From contig JBBELK010000058.1 of assembly GCA_037783545.1 (NCBI GenBank), positions 496,001 to 560,000 on the forward strand: DNA of 64,000 nt, given 5' to 3'. The stretch's first letter is position 1. The number at the start of each line of letters is the position of its first letter. The notes beneath the pieces were generated by a model. It saw only the letters and a program-made list of their open reading frames with translations. It was not told the DNA's origin and ran no database searches. The stretch comes from Henricia sp. BOLD:AAB3569. Lineage: Eukaryota > Echinodermata > Asteroidea > Spinulosida > Echinasteridae. Below are positions 12,501 through 21,291 of this stretch, piece by piece. The translations under genes were made by a program, and so were the position numbers.

Positions 12501-15500
12501 ACTGTCGAACCTGAAACATGAATACTTTTGAGTTTTCTCCAATGAATCTATGCTTTCCGTTGAAAGTCCCATTGCTTTGTGCGTTGTGTGTCGCCATTTT
12601 GACGATAGCGTGTGAGCCATAGCAACAATATCCAAGGGGGCAGGGCTAACTGGGCAAACTCGGAACTATGCATTGGCAAGATAAAGCTCAAGGATATCTG
12701 GAATAAAGACATAAGATATCTAAAAAAGAATGTTGGTAAACTAGTCTGCAGAAATTTCAGCTGCATGGGTGCATCAAACATTTAAAACCCATGAATGGTG
12801 TTTGTGAATGCTAAGCAAATGTGTGCGGACACACATTTTGAAAAACCTAAGTTGTTAACCACTTCGTGACAGCTAGGAATTTTCCAATTTATTCCCCTGG
12901 AGCGGGAGACTGCACTAGCAGTTTTGGTTAAGCAGTATACATGTATATCTCTGGGGCTGGAGACTTGATGACCAGTTTTTATTCCAAGCCGTAAATCAAT
13001 CTTATTTCCCAAGTCCAGTCACAAATCATTTTCTCCAGAGTCAAGTCACAGGTCAAAAACCAAAAACTGACTTGACCCCAAGCCAACAAGATAAGAGACC
13101 AGCTCTGCCTTGGTCTAATTCATGGGCTAATTCTGTATAACCGCCCCCAAGACACTCACACTTAGAACTGCATTCGCACTTCCCTGTCGCGAAGTGGTTA
13201 ATACATGTACGTGCCTTTACGGTTTCCCCACAATTTCCTGCGCGCAGTCGGCACGCGGTGCATGATGAAACAGAATTGTAGTACACCGCACAGGAGCACT
13301 ACATGTAAGTTTGATCATGTACAGACAAATAAGATTACGCAGGGGAGTGGAGGTCTTGGCTGCTTCAAACTCGTAAAATGTGGCACATTTGTTTTTCTGG
13401 AAAGATAGTCAGATACAGATTCAACCTACTGTTTATCTGTTTTTAGATTATATTGGCGTCTATGGGTGAAATATTGACCGATTGTCACGAGTTCGGTACA
13501 CACATGCAGGTGCCATGTACCAGTTGCAAATGCGTGGGAGTCTTGTCAGTACAGCCCGCGCGACGTGCACGCTAATTAGTGCTGCGCCCTAGCGTGTTCC
13601 CATTTTCTGCTCATATGTTGTTGGTATTATGCTCCCCGGTTGATGCAAACAAATTAAAATTAAACAAAAAGTTACGCATGGGACACACATTGTGGGTGCA
13701 CACAAGACATGTGAAATAACCGATACAATAGACCGATCCAGTAAGCTCCGCCCATTTTGAAATTGACCAATCACAGCCTCAGGTTGAGCTAACCAAAAAG
13801 TGGATCTCCATTTTGGTTACCTGAGTCCTTAAAATTTTGTGCACAGAGCTACGGCAAATGCAGCACGAGTGACGCAAAAACACAATAAACATCATTTATA
13901 TCAGCGCCCAGGATCTCGGACCCTAGCTGGTTTTAAACAGAGACTGGCCAGACCTACTTTTAATCAACTTATAAATACCTTTTTGTGTAAATCGATAAAA
14001 CTCACCAAAATTAGCTTGTCGTTTCCTACACCGCGTTCGTATGTGAACTGCTAGCTGTGTGTCTAGTTGTTTTTGTTCGATCGCGCGCGTAATGCTTAAA
14101 GCAAGCGGATACAGTTGTCACAGTGCACATTTTGCTTTTGGGAGCGTGCAGTTTCTGTGTGCATGTGTGTGTTCCATATGCGCTGCGAGCCAAGCTCAAA
14201 AGTGTTTACGCGACTGCACACGTGCCTCGCACGTGTGCCATGTTGCTAGGCAATTGCTAAATGGGCGGAGCTTACTGGATCGGTCTATTATTGATGAGCA
14301 GCCCGTAACAGGGTATTGAATTTTCATGTTATCTTCAAATACATGTACCCTGTGTCTCTAATAACGAATACACTTGTTTGTTCCTCCCCAGTGTGGCGAT
14401 ATCATGGACCCTGAAACTGGCTGCTTGGTCAACAATAAACACAACGGCTTGGTTGTGGATTTCCCCACCAAGAGTCTTTATCTAGGTCCATTTAAGATTT
14501 TGCCAATAAATCCAGTCCCCCTAAACAACGACGGGATCGACTCGCCACCAGGTTTTGAGCGTCCTCAAGTTTCAGAAGAATCAAATGATTGCAAAGGTAT
14601 GGTTATCTAGCATCCTTGACACACCTTGCATGATCCCCCAGGTCAGCGCTGACTCGAGGAAGCAACTTGAATGCAACTAGTTGGTTTCTCCAACATCCGC
14701 AATATGCTCTTTTTTTCTTCGGATATTATTATTTATCGCCGCGAAGCGAAGACGCGAAAATCGGAGAGATTCTCTCGTCCATCAAAGTACCCAGAAACCC
14801 TTCTTATGAAATCTGTTGGCAGTTTTGTTTATAAATTGGAAAATACGGTATGTACATAGTGTTCGTAGGACATTATTTTCCAACAAGAAGAGAAACCAAC
14901 CGCGAGTGATTTATTCGAATAAAAAATCTGGTTCGAATAAATCATGTGACCTTGATTTTTTGAAAAATGCTGAAAAACGGCAAAATTTCTTTTCTTTTCA
15001 GGATCTATTTAGTTTATTTCGGAATGACTTTTAGAATAATGTATGGGTCTATTTCGAGCCCAAAATAGCCCAACGAAGCTGGTGTGTCCCTTAAAAGTTC
15101 AGAAAAATACTATACTTGGGAAGAAAACAGGAAATTTGCAATCTCAAATTTGGATGTGGAGGCAAAACCATCAGTGTAATTACTGCACTGCTTTATGGAA
15201 CCAAATATATTAGTTTACAAAACATTGGTGGTTTTTTAATGATATCCTTGAAAATATAATACGGATCGAGAACGCGGAATTTCAGAATTGTATTGAGAAA
15301 AATATGACAATTGATATGGTATCCAAATCCCAACACCCAGAGGGAAAATGTGATCTGGACACGCTCCTTTAATGGCCCCTAAATAATACTTTTATTAACT
15401 CTTTCAGTGCCAAGGCCGTACAAGTACGATCTATCATATGTACTCCAAAAGTGCCAATGTCGTACATGTACGATCTTGTTTTTAAAATTGTGTTCTTCAA

Positions 15501-18500
15501 AAATGCCAACTGTCGTACCGGGGGTACATGTACGAACTAAAAATATCGCTAGAGGGCGCATTGATCTATCATAATATGCAATATCATAGAGGTACGACCT
15601 CGGAGTTCCACAAGAGGGCACAAAGTCTAAGCAGTTGTGAGCAGGTAAGATGGCGGCGTCCATAGTAAAATGCACTTGCTTCTCCGCGGAAGAAGTTTCC
15701 GAGTATTCTTCTGATTCGTATAGTGAAAAGGATTGGTATTTATCACTTAATAAAACAATACCGTTGATTCTAGAATCTATAAAAGAACAATATACAACAA
15801 GTTTTGTGAGTACAACAGGGATGTGATTTTTCACGGAACTTTCTTTTGTCTCATTGGCTTGTGACAAAGATTATTCCGGGGAAAACGGGAACAAATCACA
15901 TCCCTGGTACAACTTATTTATTTCAAAGAATTACAAAAAACGCAAAAATTCCAACCCGAGACCTCTGGCATTTCAGCAATGTTCTATCTACCAGGTTATC
16001 TGTGAGACACAGTGGTAAACTCCCTCAACCTTTCCCTAAGAACCCAAGTTTTCTCTCGGTTTTGCCTCTTTCTGAGGTTCATTTGTTTGCCTGACGTTCA
16101 CAGGTAACCTGTGTATATCAGAGGTGTTGAAGAGAGCCCAGGGTTTAACCCGTCAGAGGCAGTTGGACTACAGGAGCACCATGCTAGAGAGCTTCTGCAC
16201 CGTCGGCCATGACAGGGGGCAGGTTTTCTAATTTAAATGATGTAACAATAGAACCACAAAGCACCTACTCATGCATGACACTTGGTAACAATGTGACTGC
16301 CCCCTGTCATGGCCGCCGTGCAAAGGCTCTATTTGTTGAATTGTTCATAACACTTAGTGTCGTCTTGTTCCCTGTTTTTAGAGGTGACTTAGTTCAAAAA
16401 CTATACTGATGTCCTGACTTCTGTACCAGCGAACCTGAAGGCACCATGCTATTTATCATTTGTTGACAGCACTTTATATTGTCTTGTTCCCTATCTTCTG
16501 CAGTAATGTATTTTTAAAAATGACTGATTCCCTGACTTCTGTAGCAACCAGCCTGTAGGGCACCATGCTATTTATCCTAATGTTGACAGCACTTTGTATT
16601 GTCTTGTTCCCTATTCCCAGCTGTTGGATTAGCCACAGTACCAGCCGCAGCCATAGCCCTAGCCTCATTTGTCATGGGCCTGGTACTGATGGGAGCTCTG
16701 TGGTTCATACACACGCACACAGGTACTGACAATTATGCAGGTTTGGTATTTCATATCGTCGGTGACACTACGAACTTACACGCAGTGGCACTTCTGCAGC
16801 TGATTTTATGAAACTTTACGCAATTGTGCAAGTCCACTTACACCACAACTTGGCGCAATAAGTGGCGACGCATTTCAAGAAAGTTGCGCCATATTTGGAT
16901 ATGGCGCAACTCGCCGACTTACGGCATAAAATGTGGCGTAACTTGCGCAATGGTTTTTGGTGGCGTAAGTTGGAAAAATGTGTCTTAGGACAGTGAAAAA
17001 TGGCGATAATGCAGCTAGCTACACTTGCTTATTTACCGCATCATCAACGAACTGAACCCCGGCCTTCCGTTAGTAGAAAATGGCTTTTATCATCAGTGAA
17101 ATGTGTGACGTGACGCCATGATGAGCGAGAGACAGCCATGATGACAGTGCAAAATTTGTGAAAAACGATGACGTACATGTATGTTTTATGTATGACTATT
17201 TTATCAAGCGCAAATATCAAATAGTCCTTGATAAAACTAGAAATTATCCTCGTCCTAGAAGTTACAAGTGCTAAAGTGATAAAATGAACGTTGCGCAGCT
17301 AAGGAGAGATTCGTGAAATCGATCTTGGGTTTATTGCGCAGCTACGCCATAAAGTTATGGTGTAAGTCTTACGACATGGCGCAAGTTGCGCAATGTTTCG
17401 TGAAATCGGCTGGAGTGCTCGTCTCGGGTACAAAATGAAGTCGGCACATAAATTGTGTTTTCACAAACTGACGCCCAACATTTTTGTTTTCAAGAACTGA
17501 CATCTATCATAAATTAACAAATTGGATAGTGTTTCGGTCAACATTTTACTACAAGTATATGGATGATATCATTCGTGTCGAGCATTTTCAAAGCTTTTTG
17601 GGTGTCAGTTCGTGGAAACAGAAATTCATGCATTTTGGGTCCAGTCATGCCAGTGTACAAAGTGCGTGCACACACTTGGATGTCAGTTCGTAAATACTTG
17701 TGTCCCCCAATGTGTGGTTTTCACGAACTGTAACAGAAGGGCACTTGGGTGTCACTTCGTGAAGTCAGCGACGATATATTTCAAAATTAGTTTCAAATTC
17801 AGTAGACAATATGGAATCAGAATTTATATTTTCTGGTTTAATCCACTTGTATGTGCATGGGCAAAAAAAAGGTGTTTATGGTCGTTTCTACTGGATGGAT
17901 AAGGGTTCCTATACCCGGTACCCTGTGGAGACCCAGGTTTACAAATTTCCAATATACGCTCGTAACCGGGACGGCCTAAAATGTAACATAAGTGTCCGTC
18001 CCAGTTACGAGCATATATTGGACATTTTTACACAGGGTTTTTAGAAAGGCATTTTGTAACCCTTTTGGGTCTAAGTTATCTCTTCAGAACAACTTGAGCT
18101 CATTTCTTTTATTTTGAGACCAGACAAAGGTGTTTCCTCAAAAATATGGTCCGTGTTGCCAAAATTCCCCCTTTACTGTGGAAAGACCCACGTGCATTCC
18201 ATTCGTGCACTACTCGCGTGAGTACACACTCGCTGGTACTTGCACGCTGTTACTCGCATCGTGGGAACTAAGCTTGATGTCTCAGAAGTAGTGTGACTTT
18301 TGCTTTGGTTTTTGTTTTTTTCCATTTGCTCAGGTCCCCACACCGGGCCACCCCCATCAGCCTCCCCCTGCACCGTCAGCACAGCCAGCTCACCCTCTGC
18401 TAATGGCCACCTTATGAACGGTCACATCCCCAATGGAGCTGTACCCAACGGCGTCGTTCCTAACGGTGTCGTTCCAAACGGCAACTTGCCTCGTGGTTTC

Positions 18501-18578
18501 ATGGCCAGCTCACTCAACCCCAACCGGATCCCGCTACAAGGCATGAGGCATGTTGACCCATTACCCGAGGACGTATGA
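3143..18578 (+). CDS. TGFBR3: Betaglycan (TGF-beta receptor type III), 11 exons, 5' incomplete
   Basis: Co-receptor that presents TGF-beta family ligands at the cell surface. Eleven exons join in phase at 3143-3513, 4678-4864, 6082-6383, 6798-6954, 9091-9362, 9658-9834, 10959-11170, 11549-11720, 14392-14596, 16621-16722 and 18334-18578. They give 799 residues plus one split codon at the 5' end; human betaglycan is about 850. Order seen: two-part N-terminal orphan domain (first four exons), ZP-N and ZP-C domain with paired cysteines (next five), one membrane span, then a short Ser/Pro/Asn-Gly tail. The span motif ASFVMG...GALWFIHTHTG closely matches vertebrate betaglycan and separates it from endoglin. 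The first exon here begins in phase 1, so at least one upstream exon with the signal peptide is missing from this reading. Family assignment is firm; exact splice forms are inferred. Confidence 0.93.
3514..4677. other. Betaglycan intron, no gene seen
   Basis: Intron between the first two recognised exons. No clear repeat boundaries or coding signal; contains CTAGAGGGCG, a short word common elsewhere in the window. Confidence 0.6.
4678..4864 (+). CDS. TGFBR3: TGFBR3 exon b: orphan domain
   Basis: Acceptor CCCACAG just before 4678 and donor GTAGGT at 4865; phase 0 in, 1 out. The stretch FVQEHYGSVTSFNEV matches the vertebrate WARKEYGAVTSFTEL segment that closes the first orphan-domain repeat. 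NNS and NNLT give possible N-glycosylation sites. Confidence 0.92.
5082..5391. repeat. 21-bp minisatellite, about 14 units
   Basis: Tandem units built on GGTTGGCCCCGGTGCCCC plus CTCC, inside a betaglycan intron. The edge units at the left carry GTTGGCCTCGG and CAGTTGG variants while the inner ones are almost identical, as expected from internal expansion. Because 21 is a multiple of 3, several frames stay open; none shows other signs of coding. Confidence 0.95.
5503..6035. mobile_element. Inverted-repeat element in betaglycan intron
   Basis: Ends are CTTCAAACGTCGCGCTTATG and the inverse CATAAGCGCGACGTTTGA, with further internal inverted copies of the CTTCAAACG and GCACGGCA words. It ends 46 bp before the acceptor of the next exon. 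Confidence 0.75.
6082..6383 (+). CDS. TGFBR3: TGFBR3 exon c: second half of orphan domain
   Basis: Acceptor TTCCAG before 6082 and donor GTACGT at 6384; phase 1 in, 0 out. It encodes a Cys-containing start, EFHIILLREP, and DIILVVVSEANVTWRITG. The last aligns with the vertebrate LILILKCKKSVNWVIKS strand pair. NVT is a possible glycosylation site. Confidence 0.92.
6504..6750 (-). repeat. tRNA-derived SINE
   Basis: On the minus strand, a tRNA-like head (GGTCTAGTGGATCG, then GGGTTTGAATCCC) followed by CCCTTGAGCAAGGTGC and a TTATAAGAACTGCCC tail with ATT repeats. It lies just before the acceptor at 6797. Confidence 0.7.
6798..6954 (+). CDS. TGFBR3: TGFBR3 exon d: end of orphan domain
   Basis: Follows a long pyrimidine tract ending CCACAG; donor GTAAGA at 6955. 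It begins SPNS and includes DLMEWAGTQQWPLGSFTSAGIANKF, aligning with vertebrate APNSIG and LVKWALDNGYSPITSYTMAPVANRF. A SINE ends less than 60 bp upstream of this acceptor. Confidence 0.92.
7283..8232. other. Intron stretch, no gene seen
   Basis: Betaglycan intron. Repeat-like ORFs only; no splice-bounded coding segment was found. Confidence 0.5.
8233..8384. mobile_element. MITE family B, copy 1
   Basis: TATAGACTGTATCGAATA at the left and the inverse TTTGATACGGTCTATA at the right. Related copies at 28411-28556 and 62496-62622 share the inner GAGGACATGCAT word. Confidence 0.8.
8448..9046. mobile_element. TTAA-flanked inverted-repeat element
   Basis: TTAAAGGGGCTATGTCACGG at the left and the near-inverse TGTGACATAGCCCCTTTAA at the right; flanking TTAA is the piggyBac target. 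It ends 44 bp before betaglycan exon e. Confidence 0.85.
9091..9362 (+). CDS. TGFBR3: TGFBR3 exon e: linker and start of ZP domain
   Basis: Acceptor CTCAG before 9091, donor GTCAGT at 9363; phase 1 in, 0 out. A short Pro/Ser linker is followed by the ZP-N start: KECHREFIQVRI, then MLRDHTCRA and DQCGTT. The last two correspond to the vertebrate DVTLLDPTCKA and NGCGT positions, so the conserved ZP-N cysteines are present. The linker from orphan domain to ZP is clearly shorter than in vertebrates. Confidence 0.92.
9658..9834 (+). CDS. TGFBR3: TGFBR3 exon f: ZP-N to ZP-C linker
   Basis: Acceptor GCTAG before 9658 and donor GTAAGC at 9835; a 59-codon exon in phase 0 at both ends. It starts VIFS, has the acidic-flanked serine/glycine motif LEGSGGSD, and ends with a PFTCTYDV strand aligning with vertebrate IVVFNCSL. 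In vertebrates this linker carries the glycosaminoglycan attachment serines. Confidence 0.9.
10735..10880 (-). repeat. Repeat family C, partial copy
   Basis: A reverse-oriented match to part of 57146-57511 (shared CGACGATATC, GCGGGAGTTTC, ATGACCCAT). The terminal motif AAAGGAGCGTGGCCAGAT also appears at 10016. Confidence 0.65.
10959..11170 (+). CDS. TGFBR3: TGFBR3 exon g: ZP-C
   Basis: Acceptor TTCCAG before 10959, donor GTAAGA at 11171; phase 0 in, 2 out. It encodes LTLSMNMYTGNQF, then GERVYFEVAL and SIVPSQCWLS, the counterparts of vertebrate ITFNMELYNTDLF, GHVYVEVSV and FAIQTCFIS. Confidence 0.92.
11549..11720 (+). CDS. TGFBR3: TGFBR3 exon h: ZP-C cysteine cluster
   Basis: Acceptor TTCCCAG before 11549, donor GTATGA at 11721; phase 2 in, 0 out. 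It contains AVRFSFEVPDL followed by MCYMHCELGIC, equivalent to the vertebrate FSFVFKPVF...LQCELTLC region, a hallmark of ZP-C. Confidence 0.93.
11835..12178 (-). repeat. tRNA-derived SINE, near full length
   Basis: The minus-strand head reads as the copy at 1-112 (A and B boxes, long variable arm), then CCCTTGAGCAAGGCAC. A middle part with CTCTGGCCGTCGGCTGCC is shared with 38289-38440, and an AT-rich tail ends it. Confidence 0.75.
12229..12676. mobile_element. MITE family D, copy 1
   Basis: CCAATGCATAGTTCCG at the left and CGGAACTATGCATTGG at the right are perfect inverses. A second copy is at 27739-28094. Confidence 0.85.
12677..13727. other. Intron stretch, no gene seen
   Basis: Betaglycan intron with short inverted words (for example GTGGTTAAC and CGAAGTGGTTAA) but no clear element ends and no exon. 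Confidence 0.4.
13728..14288. mobile_element. Inverted-repeat element
   Basis: ATAGACCGATCCAGTAAGC followed by TCCGCCCAT at the left, and the perfect inverse ATGGGCGGA and GCTTACTGGATCGGTCTAT at the right: 28-bp terminal repeats, 561 bp overall. It ends about 100 bp before betaglycan exon i. Confidence 0.88.
14392..14596 (+). CDS. TGFBR3: TGFBR3 exon i: ZP end and juxtamembrane stalk
   Basis: Acceptor CCCCAG before 14392, donor GTATGG at 14597; phase 0 in, 1 out. It starts with a Cys (CGDIMDPETGC) and runs into a Pro/Asn/Glu-rich stalk. Similarity to vertebrates is weak here; placement rests on the splice phases and on its position between ZP-C and the membrane span. Confidence 0.85.
14660..15092 (+). 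repeat. Dispersed repeat family A, copy 2
   Basis: Same landmarks as the copy at 2157-2727, ending GGTGTGTCCCTTAAAA. Lies just after betaglycan exon i. Confidence 0.8.
15095..15374 (-). repeat. Repeat family C, reverse copy
   Basis: Ends GTGATCTGGACACGCTCC then TTTAA and includes AGAAAAATATGACAA, matching in reverse the copies at 37960-38298 and 47420-47740. Confidence 0.7.
15395..15826 (+). mobile_element. Decayed piggyBac-like transposon end with transposase start
   Basis: Begins at TTAA (15395-15398), followed by CTCTTTCAGTGCCAAGGCC and GTAC-rich repeats, as in piggyBac termini. At 15650 an ATG opens MAASIVKCTCFSAEEVSEYS followed by acidic SDSYSEKDW, which resembles the N-terminus of piggyBac (PGBD-type) transposases. 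The frame then degenerates and stops at 15826. No catalytic core is present. Confidence 0.55.
16204..16316. mobile_element. MITE family E, copy 1
   Basis: GGCCATGACAGGGGGCA at the left, TGCCCCCTGTCATGGCC at the right: perfect inverted ends around a 75-80 bp core. A diverged copy lies at 18876-19000. Confidence 0.8.
16351..16620. repeat. Tandem repeat of about 120 bp ending at a splice acceptor
   Basis: The words CACTTTRTATTGTCTTGTTCC and CACCATGCTATTTATC recur about every 120 bp at the end of the intron before the membrane-span exon (landmark copies near 16351, 16471 and 16592). The last copy provides the real acceptor at 16620; the middle copy contains TCTTCTGCAG, a possible decoy acceptor. 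Confidence 0.75.
16621..16722 (+). CDS. TGFBR3: TGFBR3 exon j: membrane span
   Basis: Acceptor TTCCCAG before 16621, donor GTACTG at 16723; phase 1 in and out. It encodes one hydrophobic helix ending GALWFIHTHTG, very close to the vertebrate GALWYIYSHTG. The intron sequence just upstream is a tandem repeat, described separately. Confidence 0.95.
16797..17412. mobile_element. Inverted-repeat element
   Basis: CAGCTGATTTTATGAAAC with TTTACGCAATTG at the left and the approximate inverse GCGCAATGTTTCGTGAAATC with GGCTG at the right. The interior is rich in TTGCGC and TGGCGCAA words. Confidence 0.7.
17460..18041. repeat. Inverted-word region with hairpin
   Basis: Several inverted copies of TGTCAGTTCGTG-like words, then a hairpin at about 17947-18028 whose arms contain CCAATATACGCTCGTAAC and GTTACGAGCATATATTGG. 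No exon seen; betaglycan intron before the tail exon. Confidence 0.5.
18334..18578 (+). CDS. TGFBR3: TGFBR3 exon k: cytoplasmic tail and stop
   Basis: Acceptor GCTCAG before 18334; phase 1 in, TGA at 18576-18578. Eighty-one complete codons. The tail begins PHTGPPPSASP, then has a run of Asn-Gly units (NGHLMNGHIPNGAVPNG and on), and ends LPEDV. The Ser/Pro start resembles vertebrate tails. The Asn-Gly repeats and the Glu-Asp-Val end do not; vertebrate betaglycan ends in a class I PDZ ligand, Ser-Thr-Ala. Confidence 0.9.
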
Positions 18579-18875
18579 GAAACACAAGTGTGAATCCGCA
18601 TGCGGATTCATAAGCCCCGCCTCCAACTAAATAGCCCCACCCCTACGAGCGACATGTATTGGAAATCGAATCTAAATGAAAGGGAATCGATTACTCAAAA
18701 ATCTGGAATTGCGATTCTGTTTCCCAAAGTAGAATCGATTTTAATCGACTCCAGCGTGAAATCGCCCAAGCCTAATTTCAAGCACATTTTGTGGTTTTAA
18801 ATGAATCACTTCTAAAGTAGAAAACAAGGAGTCTCGAAGAAAAAATTGTATACCTGTGCTATAGACCCTTTATGT

Positions 18876-19000
18876 GGGCGGCCATGACGGGGGGCAACTA
18901 CATTGTTACCGTGCGTCATGCACGGGTAGGCACTTTGTGGATCTATTGCCACATCATTGAAATATAAAAACTCCCCCTGTCATAGCCGCTTGTGCAAAGG
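18876..19000. mobile_element. MITE family E, copy 2
   Basis: GGCGGCCATGACGGGGGGCA at the left and CTCCCCCTGTCATAGCCGC at the right. It lies about 300 bp after the betaglycan stop codon, so it may fall in the 3' untranslated region. Confidence 0.7.
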
Positions 19001-19390
19001 CTCTATTGTCATGTTTTAGTTTTTGAAGATTCCCCCACAAAATCACTGTATTCTGATAATATTCCTAATTCTTTTTTTCAGTCGCCGTAGCTGAAAATTT
19101 CTACCTCCTTTATACACGCAGGTACAAAAAAGAATGCATTTTGCAGCGAGCTGTAGCTTCATGTGTACACACTGCCATTTTAGTTTTATTTGTACATAAA
19201 ATTAAACAAATCTTGGCAGTTAGTTTTAAGATTTATGTCCGATTACGCTTTGTGTAGTATCAGTGTATTCATTGTGTCCAATACGTTTTTAAAAAGGATA
19301 TTTTAATTGGACCATTGTAGTTTGTATTGACTGCATAAAATACATTTTTAAGCAAGCACTGTAAAAGTGCAACTGCCAAAACCTATAGGT

Positions 19391-19706
19391 AGGTAGGTCG
19401 TTTACGGGCCAATATTGGCTCATACGGCCGGTACTCATCCCCGGTTTCCGTGGCATGAAGTGACTAGGAGCTACATGTGGATGGGATGCCAGTCCATCGC
19501 AGGTCTACCCCCAGAAATTAGTTGGGTTTCCCCAACCGTATTTGCTGGTACCCATTTTTATATATACACCTGGGTGGAGAGAGACAACGTGGAGAGACAA
19601 GTGTCTTGTCCAAGGACACAACGCGGTGCAATGGCCAGGTTTCGAATCATGGACCTCTGGACCAAAAATCTAACACGCTATCCACTAGACCACCACGTCT
19701 CCACAA
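19391..19706 (-). repeat. tRNA-derived SINE
   Basis: On the minus strand, GGTCTAGTGGATAGCGTG and GATTCGAAACC (A and B box remains), then TGTCCTTGGACAAGACAC and a body containing CCTGCGATGGACTGGCATCC-like text, ending in ACCTACC repeats. Confidence 0.7.
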
Positions 19707-20730
19707 AAACCTAAACCCGTAACCGAAGATTCCTCAAAAGATTCTTTAAAAGTGACTGCAGCTCTAAGACTGAAGAAACCTGTGAAGAGAAGACGATGAA
19801 CAAAATGCTCGGTTTTAGAGGTGGGAGGAAAAGCCCTACACAATTCTGTATTAGGGAAAAACCCACGGAGTCGAGCAGAGACTGAGAACCCAATCCACAT
19901 ACTCACCCAGACAGGATTCGAACCAGGGCCACAGAGGTACTAGTACGCCAACTTGTGGCAAGGCCGACTGCATCAGACTCCGTAAGAACCTCTGAGGCAG
20001 GGTGCGCCACTCTGCCTGAAGTGCCTCCCTGAGCTCCTGCACTTCTTAAGCTGTTTGGGAGACGCACAGTGCCAGAGGTCAGCTCATCCCACGCAGGTTG
20101 TGTCCAGTTAATAACCAAACAAACTTGGTTTTTTTGAGAGCCATTAACTGCAGGATTTTCCTATAAAAAAAAAATTCATTTCATTGCTGTGGGAATCAAT
20201 TTGTTCAAACAGGTCCAAGTAGGAGGAAATCAAAAAGCGATTGGTCGATCAGTGCCTTGTTATCCACAAGTTCACTGTATCCAACAAACGTCTGTTCCAA
20301 TCAAGAATTGACATTTCAAAAAGTTGCATTGCTTTTTTGGACGAGTATTTTATTAACATTAACATGCTCCATTAGCATTAAAAAGGAATATGCGTGTGAT
20401 CAAAAGTGGTCGGAGACCTATGACATAATGACCAGCTCACTGGTTAAGTACATGAGTGAGTCTGGGGACAAAGCCAAGATGGCCGTCTTTGACCTAACCT
20501 CTAAATACTCAGTGGAAGTATTAAACTCTTTTGTAATCTCAGGATTTTCAAGATAAGCTACTTGCAAAATGACCCCAGTAAAACCTTGAAATGAAATGTA
20601 CATAGTGTATATACTTGGAAACTGCATTTATTGAACAACTCCCATTGTCCTTTTTTAAAGACAGCAAAAGTCGTATTTTAAATGGTGGTTTTTCTTTTCC
20701 CTTTGGACTTAAATTGGACAAAGTCATAAG
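19707..20730. other. Intergenic, no firm gene
   Basis: Lies downstream of betaglycan. A 100-codon frame ending at 20556 contains a protein-like stretch (YDIMTSSLVKYMSES), but its start has no support and no splice partner was found. Confidence 0.4.
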
Positions 20731-21144
20731 GCGTGTTTCTATTGAGACCGGATAATGCCGGAAATTATGGAAAATTTGCTCAGTAGAAACCGGTCTTACC
20801 CGCTATTTTCTAGTAAATGGCGGGAATAATTTTCACCGGCAATTTTCCTTCTCGAGGAAGGAAAATGCCGGGGAATTTATCCGGTAAGCACCAATGGAAA
20901 CACGCACTGTTCCGCCTGAGTACGCATACAGGGGAGAAAACATAAACATGTGATCGCACAATGCCTGATCCAGCGCATGTGCATAACCCCTGCACGTGAC
21001 CTTTATCCGTCAAACTCACAATGTGACGAAGGCCAGCAAGCTCTATTTTCTTGATAGAGCGGCTCAGTAGAAACTTCACGTTACCCGCTATTTACCGGTA
21101 AATGGGTTTACCGGTAAAATTCCAGATTTTCAATAGAAACACGC
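20731..21144. mobile_element. Inverted-repeat element
   Basis: GCGTGTTTCTATTGAGA at the left, CAATAGAAACACGC at the right, with repeated TTACCGGTAA and GCCGGGAAT words inside. Confidence 0.8.
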
Positions 21145-21150
21145 TAATAT

Positions 21151-21291
21151 TTAAAGGCACAGGCTCGTCAGCAATACGCGTGCGCCAAATTCGTGCCACA
21201 AAATACGCAGCTCCATGCCTTTGCTATGGAGCTGCGTATTTCGTGGCACGAATTTGGCGCACGCGCATTGCTGACGAGCCTGTGCCTTTAA
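21151..21291. mobile_element. Palindromic TTAA element family F, copy 1
   Basis: A nearly perfect 141-bp palindrome between TTAA sites. Arms read TTAAAGGCACAGGCTCGTC, then a GCGTGCGCCAAATTCGTGCC-type stretch, folding around GCCTTTGCTATGG. Copies at 25277-25403 and 33684-33811. Confidence 0.9.

Noticed and set aside
15379-15867. 162-codon minus-strand frame
   Set aside because: It lies antisense to the piggyBac-like relic and has no recognisable domain or splice support.
20257-20556. 100-codon frame downstream of betaglycan
   Set aside because: The middle looks protein-like, but the start is arbitrary, with no acceptor of good quality, no partner exon and no known domain.
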